DNA of 64,000 nucleotides, from assembly GCA_026874595.1 (NCBI GenBank), contig CM049313.1:9857508-9921507 (forward strand), read 5' to 3'. The translations under genes and the position numbers were made by a program. Source of the stretch: Sipunculus nudus. Taxonomy: Eukaryota > Annelida > Sipuncula > Golfingiida > Sipunculidae. This document shows positions 61,101-64,000 of this stretch, piece after piece; position 1 is the stretch's first letter, and every line of letters begins with the position of its first letter. The notes below the pieces were generated by a model. It did no database searches, was not told the origin of the DNA, and saw nothing but the letters and a program-made list of their open reading frames with translations.

Positions 61101-62761
61101 AAAGTCACATCTTCCAATTAGGTGATTAGCCCTTTCACCATTAGTGCGTGACTCAACGCTACTATCGTCACTGCATATGAATCAGCTTCTCATTCCACAT
61201 TAGACCAACTTCACTTCAAGGCCCATGACATTCGAGCTATTTCGACTTCCTTGGCCCATTTCTCCGGAATCTCCCCTATTCAGTTGATCAAGATGGGATA
61301 CTGGATATCCCCATCTCCGTTCACACGCTTCTATCTGACAGTTGTTCCGCTCCAGGCTTCGGGCCTCTCCTCCATGGGCCCTGTGTTCGCGTCGGGTGAG
61401 GTCCTACAATTTTCCAGGCCATCTTATTCCTCTACGTCGGTTCCGCCACCGACGTCGTCTGCTGGGAGGTGCTCCCTCCCCAAGGCATGTCTGTTTTTTT
61501 CTCATTAATACAGAAAAAGCTCACAATTATGTTTACGTAATAAAACCCCCCCATTCCCTCCCTGTGAATGGTGGTTTTGTTAGTAAACTGTTGAGAGCTT
61601 TTCTGTATTACAAACATCGCTCCCTCCCAGTCCTCTTCCTTACGCCTTCGAAAATGTGATTATGGGTCACGGAAGTGTGACCTAGATACACGGGAACCAG
61701 GCGGGATGGGCGATAATAGGCCCAATAAGGGAAAATTTTCGGTTGGCTTACTCTGGCGTATAAACTTTAACAGAGAAAATTCTCATTAATACAGAAAAGC
61801 TCACAACAGTTTACTAACAAAACCACCATTCACAGGGAGGGAATGGGGGGGTTTTGCATTGAAAATTCCTATACTTTTCCTTATATTAAGCAGGAAATTC
61901 CTAAAAACTCCTGTATATTTTCCTCTAGTGCTCATAGAAAAATTTCTGTATTTCTTCCTTAGCCTGGCTGGAACCCTGAAATATGTTTTTATCCTGTTTA
62001 AATACAGCTCAGGGTAAAGCATGAGAGGCAACACCTTACCAGGACATCAAATATACCTCACCATTATTGGCACTGTTTGATAAAGGTCCAACTTAGTCCA
62101 TAGTGGTTACTTATGATGGGACTGATGATCAGTTATAATCATTGATTGGTTGGTTGATGCAAACAGTCTGGGATGATCAATTTGGAGCACCATATTCAGT
62201 TTACATTGTTTTGCACAATAATTATGTTTTCTGATTAGGGAAGGTATGCTTTCATATAATTATTGTAAGCAAACTTTAGGAAATTCTTTGTTTACTAAAA
62301 AACTCATACCTAAGACTTTATACCTGATACACATATAGAATGTATAATGATTATATATATTAGCCAATATATCAGCATATTTATCAGTTTAGAGAATGTA
62401 CAGGTCTATATTTGGTTAGAAATTCCCACCAGAGGGCAGCTGATTTTTATTGATGATCAATCAGTCAGTTACAACTGATTGCCAACACTGCTCTGATGTG
62501 ACTAATAATAAATCATCAGTTGTGTGCATGAAGTCCAGTGCTCCATTATGATCAAGGAAGTGACTCCCACACCAGTAGTTACCCTCTACAGTATCAGGTT
62601 CCATGTTAAGCTCTACTGCTTTCAAAATATTCCATAAAGAAATTTCAAATTTACAAAACATTTTGTTTTTGTAGGCGAAGGAACAGGAGTTGGAACTGAA
62701 GAACCAGTGGGCTCAGAACAGGATGACGAAGAGGCAAACACAGTCAAAATATGGATTCTGA
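47355..62761 (+). CDS. PRCC: Proline-rich protein PRCC (eight coding exons)
   Basis: Exons: 47355-47640, 49217-49297, 50825-50973, 51425-51475, 52176-52697, 54695-54757, 55379-55582 and 62675-62761. They sum to 1443 nt, 480 aa, with every phase agreeing; human PRCC is 491 aa. PRCC is a nuclear protein linked to pre-mRNA splicing and to MAD2B, known in humans for TFE3 fusions in papillary renal carcinoma. Recognition rests on the N-terminal MSLVAYGSS, the GLFALLPAPKHEA block (human LSALLPQPKN), the acidic DDSDEDDEEDEG followed by YFSLE, and the C-terminal domain: LQGKKQRGREAINIIDVS, SSQQRRKHQITYL, AKEQELELKNQWAQNR and RQTQSKYGF. An in-frame ATG lies 81 nt upstream (47274), but MSLVAY matches the family start. 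The last intron hosts a DIRS element. Confidence 0.96.
48118..49130 (+). repeat. Interspersed repeat D, interrupted copy in PRCC intron 1
   Basis: Collinear with 15119-15490 (GACAAGTAAAAGTT, GTGGGTCCAACAT, AGGCCTGAATCT, GTGATCACTGATTT, CCCTACTGG), but split by the hAT MITE at 48165-48777. A (TA)n tract of about 18 units lies at 49074-49109. Confidence 0.7.
48165..48777. mobile_element. hAT-type MITE, copy 2, in PRCC intron 1
   Basis: Ends CAGGGTTGTTAAGTTTTTCC and GGGAAAAATAACAACCCTG. The perfect 8-bp duplication GGTGATAG lies at 48157-48164 and 48778-48785. Same family as 11745-12584 but inserted in the opposite orientation; both contain TA and CA/TG tracts. Copy 2 is about 230 bp shorter, mainly through shorter microsatellites. 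Confidence 0.93.
49217..49297 (+). CDS. PRCC: PRCC coding exon 2
   Basis: 81 nt between TTTTCCAG and GTACAA, phase 1 to phase 1. Encodes DSETSESGNKNEMSANN, then GLPPPKP, the proline motif resembling the LNLPPP/LGLPKP blocks of human PRCC. Confidence 0.85.
49497..50096 (-). mobile_element. Tandem-core element, family B, short reversed copy in PRCC intron 2
   Basis: On the minus strand it starts AACTAGAATACGAGTAGTCA and ACAAGCGACTTCGTGTATCC, then AGGCATGGATTGAGTG, followed by worn GGTGG-CCACC motifs near 49930, 49770, 49650 and 49505. The tail is missing. Clearly the same family as 21.6 and 39.4 kb. Confidence 0.8.
50480..50700 (+). repeat. Interspersed repeat G, copy 1
   Basis: Shares CACTGG...CAACT, AATGAT-CCAAGTGTGTCCT, GGGGTCATTTT, TTTGACATTATTTT and ATCTATCAGA, in order, with about 52815-53020. 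Non-coding and diverged. Confidence 0.65.
50825..50973 (+). CDS. PRCC: PRCC coding exon 3
   Basis: 149 nt between TTCTCAG and GTGAGC. Encodes VSKSSRFMDEDELEEEVKPK, then KTRKPVRITIPELPE; the basic PVRITIPELPE corresponds to KKRKEPVKIAAPEL of human PRCC. Confidence 0.9.
50974..51120 (+). repeat. Short minisatellite at a splice donor
   Basis: Five or six degenerate copies of AGTGGTCATGTGAT, spaced about 20-35 bp, begin right after the exon 3 donor. Confidence 0.7.
51425..51475 (+). CDS. PRCC: PRCC coding exon 4 (17 codons)
   Basis: DDEEGPPSKKAKPAPTK between AAACAG and GTGAGT, phase 0. Corresponds to the human DSDSEEDEPTKKK segment, a likely nuclear localisation motif. Confidence 0.9.
51476..52175 (+). 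other. PRCC intron 4, nothing recognised
   Basis: No repeat ends, RNA gene or coding potential seen. Confidence 0.5.
52176..52697 (+). CDS. PRCC: PRCC coding exon 5
   Basis: 174 codons in phase 0 between TTTTACAG and GTGAGT. Begins GKSGLFALLPAPKHEATKVA, with NRSLVPDSVSRKK (human NRLLLPHAFSRK). Then come a Pro/Lys-rich stretch, the acidic VAVDDSDEDDEEDEGVSYFS, and a Ser/Pro-rich low-complexity tail ending YLHYPQ. Confidence 0.95.
52810..53025 (+). repeat. Interspersed repeat G, copy 2
   Basis: Diverged partner of 50480-50700 in the same gene: GATACTAAGTGTGTCCTAAG, GGGTCATTTTCCATATT, TTTGACATTATTTTGTTAAG. Confidence 0.65.
53026..53805 (+). other. PRCC intron 5 segment, nothing recognised
   Basis: No repeat ends or coding potential recognised. 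Confidence 0.45.
53806..54560 (+). repeat. Interspersed repeat E, copy in PRCC intron 5
   Basis: Collinear with 15880-16300 (AAAGTTCTTATAATGCCTC, TTGCAAAACACC, AGGTGATTGGGTCCC, AACCAGCCTGTGTG), with an extra segment of roughly 300 bp around 54070-54480 absent from the other copy. Confidence 0.55.
54695..54757 (+). CDS. PRCC: PRCC coding exon 6 (21 codons)
   Basis: YEGMDMYPEEEEVQKMTQDE plus Q between TTTACAG and GTCAGT, phase 0. Sits where human PRCC has PDASFIDDEA. Confidence 0.85.
54758..55378 (+). other. PRCC intron 6, nothing recognised
   Basis: AT-rich, with no repeat or coding signal that I can support. Confidence 0.5.
55379..55582 (+). CDS. PRCC: PRCC coding exon 7
   Basis: FLRLQGKKQRGREAINIIDV onward to MPSSQQRRKHQITYLAFR, phase 0, between TTGTAG and GTAAGA. 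The most conserved PRCC segment (human FKRLQGKRNRGREEINFVEI and QQRRKHQITYLIHQ). Confidence 0.97.
56417..56572 (+). repeat. DIRS left inverted terminal repeat
   Basis: 156 bp from TTGTGAGCTG to CCATAATCACATTTTC, matching the reverse complement of 61650-61806 with few differences, mostly clustered around the CCCTTATTCCCTTATATCGC stretch. Confidence 0.93.
56695..57035 (+). pseudogene. DIRS ORF1 (Gag-like) N-terminal fragment with paired CxxC motifs
   Basis: From an ATG at 56695 the frame reads MENPTIVALVVLNPGWDSHP and then CFRC...DPCFHCQTW, the Cys-pair pattern seen near the start of ORF1 in animal DIRS elements. A poly-G tract at 56937-56950 and stops break it. Pro/Arg-rich frames to about 58.5 kb probably include the remaining ORF1, but I cannot delimit it. 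Confidence 0.6.
58740..59345 (+). pseudogene. DIRS reverse transcriptase relic
   Basis: Fragments in successive frames show LAEALQSMLNNRAI, VGFHSRLFLFP, IDLMDA (catalytic Asp block), FRVHPFGIHVAPW and SLDDWLVHAADRSLLL, then GFLVNGEKSLLTPTQSLQFL. This is the order of DIRS reverse transcriptase blocks. The usual Y of YLDD is S here, and at least three frame changes separate the blocks, so the enzyme is dead. Confidence 0.88.
59560..59960 (+). pseudogene. DIRS RNase H relic
   Basis: TIYTDASLLGWGAPL in one frame, then after a shift VRPDNPTVVAYINKQGGTRS and HLPGVSNILADAPSRHP. The DAS-x-GWG, DN-x-x-VAYINKQGG and LAD-x-x-SR blocks are typical of DIRS RNase H. Frame break near 59650. Confidence 0.9.
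60330..61340 (+). pseudogene. DIRS tyrosine recombinase relic
   Basis: The core-binding part reads RRRSSDRIYDSRWRLFTEWA and YPSLRGYRAALLSVLR. After a frameshift near 60785 the catalytic part shows LASAGRCSDLHAL, with the first catalytic Arg at about 60833. Further on, HDIRAIS (His at 61224, second Arg at 61233) and FTRFYL (nucleophile Tyr at 61332) complete the R-H-R-Y set. A poly-G tract near 61063 and in-frame stops interrupt it. Confidence 0.9.
61501..61610 (+). repeat. DIRS internal complementary region
   Basis: 61501-61546 is the reverse complement of the left outer end 56397-56442 (45 of 46 bases). 61542-61610 is the reverse complement of the right outer end 61787-61855 (68 of 69 bases). 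The two arms overlap by AAAAC. In DIRS models this region aligns both ends so the copy can be closed into a circle. Confidence 0.96.
61650..61806 (+). repeat. DIRS right inverted terminal repeat
   Basis: Begins GAAAATGTGATTATGGGTCA and ends ACAGAAAAGCTCACAA; inverted partner of 56417-56572. Confidence 0.93.
61979..62674 (+). other. PRCC intron 7, right end
   Basis: AT-rich, with several short TGATCA/ATCAGTTATAATCA inverted motifs near 62120-62180 and 62450-62515, similar to 63700-63750. They may be old repeat fragments. Otherwise nothing. Confidence 0.45.
62675..62761 (+). CDS. PRCC: PRCC coding exon 8 and stop
   Basis: After TTTTTGTAG, AKEQELELKNQWAQNRMTKR and QTQSKYGF end in TGA at 62759-62761. 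Almost identical to the human C-terminus (AKERELELKNTWSENKLSRR). Confidence 0.97.
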   Translation, partial: AKEQELELKNQWAQNRMTKRQTQSKYGF

Positions 62762-64000
62762 ACGACAAAAATGTGGCTCATGGTGTAAGCAACCGGATCA
62801 GCAAGCAGGATGGTAATAGATGGAAAGGGCACTCAGAGGTCGCAGCAAGGCTGATTACACCAGTGTTAATGGGGTACTTGATGGTCACTGCTTGTTTACA
62901 GTAAAATGTACATCTGTTGATGAACAGCACCATCTGGTGTTCATGCTTGAAACTATTATTCACTATTTTGTGTTAATCATTGACTTTGGTGTTTGATATA
63001 TACTTGCATCAATGGCAGCATTATTCTTACACTGCATGATAAGTTTATCTATCTTTTATAGGAGTATATTTTGAAATTTTTCTGTGTGAATATTGTCCTT
63101 GGATATTCTTGTTTCACAAGGCCACTGGATGGCATTGGTTCTCGTCTCTGGTGAAGTGTTCCTTGTTGGAATATATACATTGCATTCCACTGGGTCTTCA
63201 TCACCTTGGGGCCTCTTTTGAACAAACACATCATTGATTAAGGTACCAAACCTATAACCATCTCCTGCATATGCAAAAATCATGTTGATTAATCAGATGA
63301 CAGCAATTAAAATTTGAGGACAGCACATAATCTAAATAAAACAAACATCCGTTTACTGAATTAGCCAGATACACAAAATGGGTTCTTAAAGGTAACTTCA
63401 CTGAACAAATAGTGTATGTTTAGGCACTCTTATAAAGATTTAGTGATCAACAAGATGGATAATATGAACATTATCTATTCTAAGCTTAAGACTACCAGTA
63501 GACCCAGCTCATCACTGTGGGCTTTAAAATAGATCTTCTGGAGCACTCTTTCAGTCCAGATGTTACTTGAATGACGTTTTTAACCCAGGATGGCCATAAT
63601 GCTATGCTGCGACCATTGAGTGGCTTACTGAAAGTCTTTACTTGCTGTGTCACATAGATGTGGCTATATTTCCTGCACACAGGGCCCGCTGTTACCTGTA
63701 ATAATTGATCATCAGTTGCTGATATGCTATCGATGATTGATTATGATCAAGGAAGCAACTTCCAACACTAGTATGTACCACAACTCAAAGTGTCAAAGGT
63801 AATGGTTGAATGCATTACATTATGGTTGGACTGGGAACCTATGTATCAACAGTTATCAAATGAGGAATGTAGTGTTTATTAAATGGTCCATAAAATTTGG
63901 GAAGTTATTTAAAAATATAAACAAATTTTCTTAAATACTTTTTAAACACCCTTACATGTCTGTGTATTTATTGAAAAAATGCTACTTGATTGTATTAGGT
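62762..64000 (+). other. PRCC 3' UTR and downstream flank
   Basis: A possible polyadenylation signal AATAAA lies at 63335-63340, about 575 bp past the stop. No further coding sequence was recognised up to the window edge; the short frames here have no known domains. Confidence 0.5.

Larger units (their letters stand above)
56397..61855 (+). mobile_element. DIRS-type tyrosine-recombinase retrotransposon, nearly complete but mutated
   Basis: A GC-rich island of about 5.46 kb in PRCC intron 7, in the same orientation as PRCC. It has non-identical termini carrying inverted repeats (56417-56572, 61650-61806) and an internal complementary region (61501-61610) that pairs with both outer ends, the structural hallmark of DIRS elements. 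Broken frames for a Gag-like protein, reverse transcriptase, RNase H and tyrosine recombinase occur in the expected order. DIRS elements replicate through a circle integrated by the recombinase and make no target duplication; none is seen. Frameshifts and stops in every domain mean this copy is inactive. Confidence 0.95.
56085..61978. mobile_element. Possible older hAT-like remnant hosting the DIRS element
   Basis: CAGGGCTCCTGCTGAC at 56085 and CCTGGCTGGAACCCTG ending at 61978 are roughly inverted hAT-style ends lying outside the DIRS termini. The 8-bp flanks (AAAATTAT, AAATATGT) do not match, so this is tentative. Confidence 0.3.

Noticed and set aside
1-64000. CRISPR arrays, operons, bacterial defence or phage genes
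   Set aside because: Gene structure is spliced eukaryotic throughout. The tandem arrays have diverged units without unique spacers, so they are satellites or transposon cores.

Overview
The window is animal nuclear DNA: AT-rich, intron-rich and full of transposable elements, with three protein-coding genes whose exons I could join in frame using GT/AG borders. The organism is most likely a marine lophotrochozoan invertebrate, probably a mollusc. The reason is indirect: several repeats have a unique head, a tandemly repeated core and a short hairpin tail, a plan I associate with elements described from bivalves. Nothing here fixes the species. There are no rRNA genes, intact tRNA genes, CRISPR arrays or prokaryotic features.

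Layout. 1-10.4 kb is repeat-rich 5' flank: a minisatellite, a tandem-core element and three inverted-repeat elements. 10.5-20.0 kb is COX5A on the plus strand (cytochrome c oxidase subunit 5A, four coding exons plus a 3'-UTR exon, 153 aa), with hAT-type and other repeats in its introns. 20-26 kb is repeats and the tail of a non-LTR retrotransposon. 26.5-45.4 kb is a minus-strand gene of six coding exons for a FAM169-like protein with a GNAT-type acetyltransferase core (278 aa); its large introns are mostly transposons. 45.4-47.35 kb is the head-to-head spacer shared with the next gene. 47.36-62.76 kb is PRCC on the plus strand (eight coding exons, 480 aa), a predicted nuclear splicing-associated protein. 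Its last intron holds a nearly complete but mutated DIRS-type tyrosine-recombinase retrotransposon of about 5.5 kb. 62.8-64 kb is PRCC 3' flank.

The three genes are unrelated in function (respiratory chain, putative acetyltransferase, splicing), so no operon or pathway is implied. The most informative content is the mobile DNA: a DIRS element with termini and internal complementary region visible almost base for base; three hAT-type non-autonomous elements with perfect 8-bp target duplications, one nested in an older repeat; a 2.35-kb inverted-repeat element with a 5-bp target duplication about 110 bp upstream of the COX5A start codon; and several tandem-core families, one with a strict two-step alternating period marked by the palindrome GGTGGCGCCACC.

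Exon joins, target duplications and repeat pairings were found by eye. Boundaries of diverged repeats are approximate.
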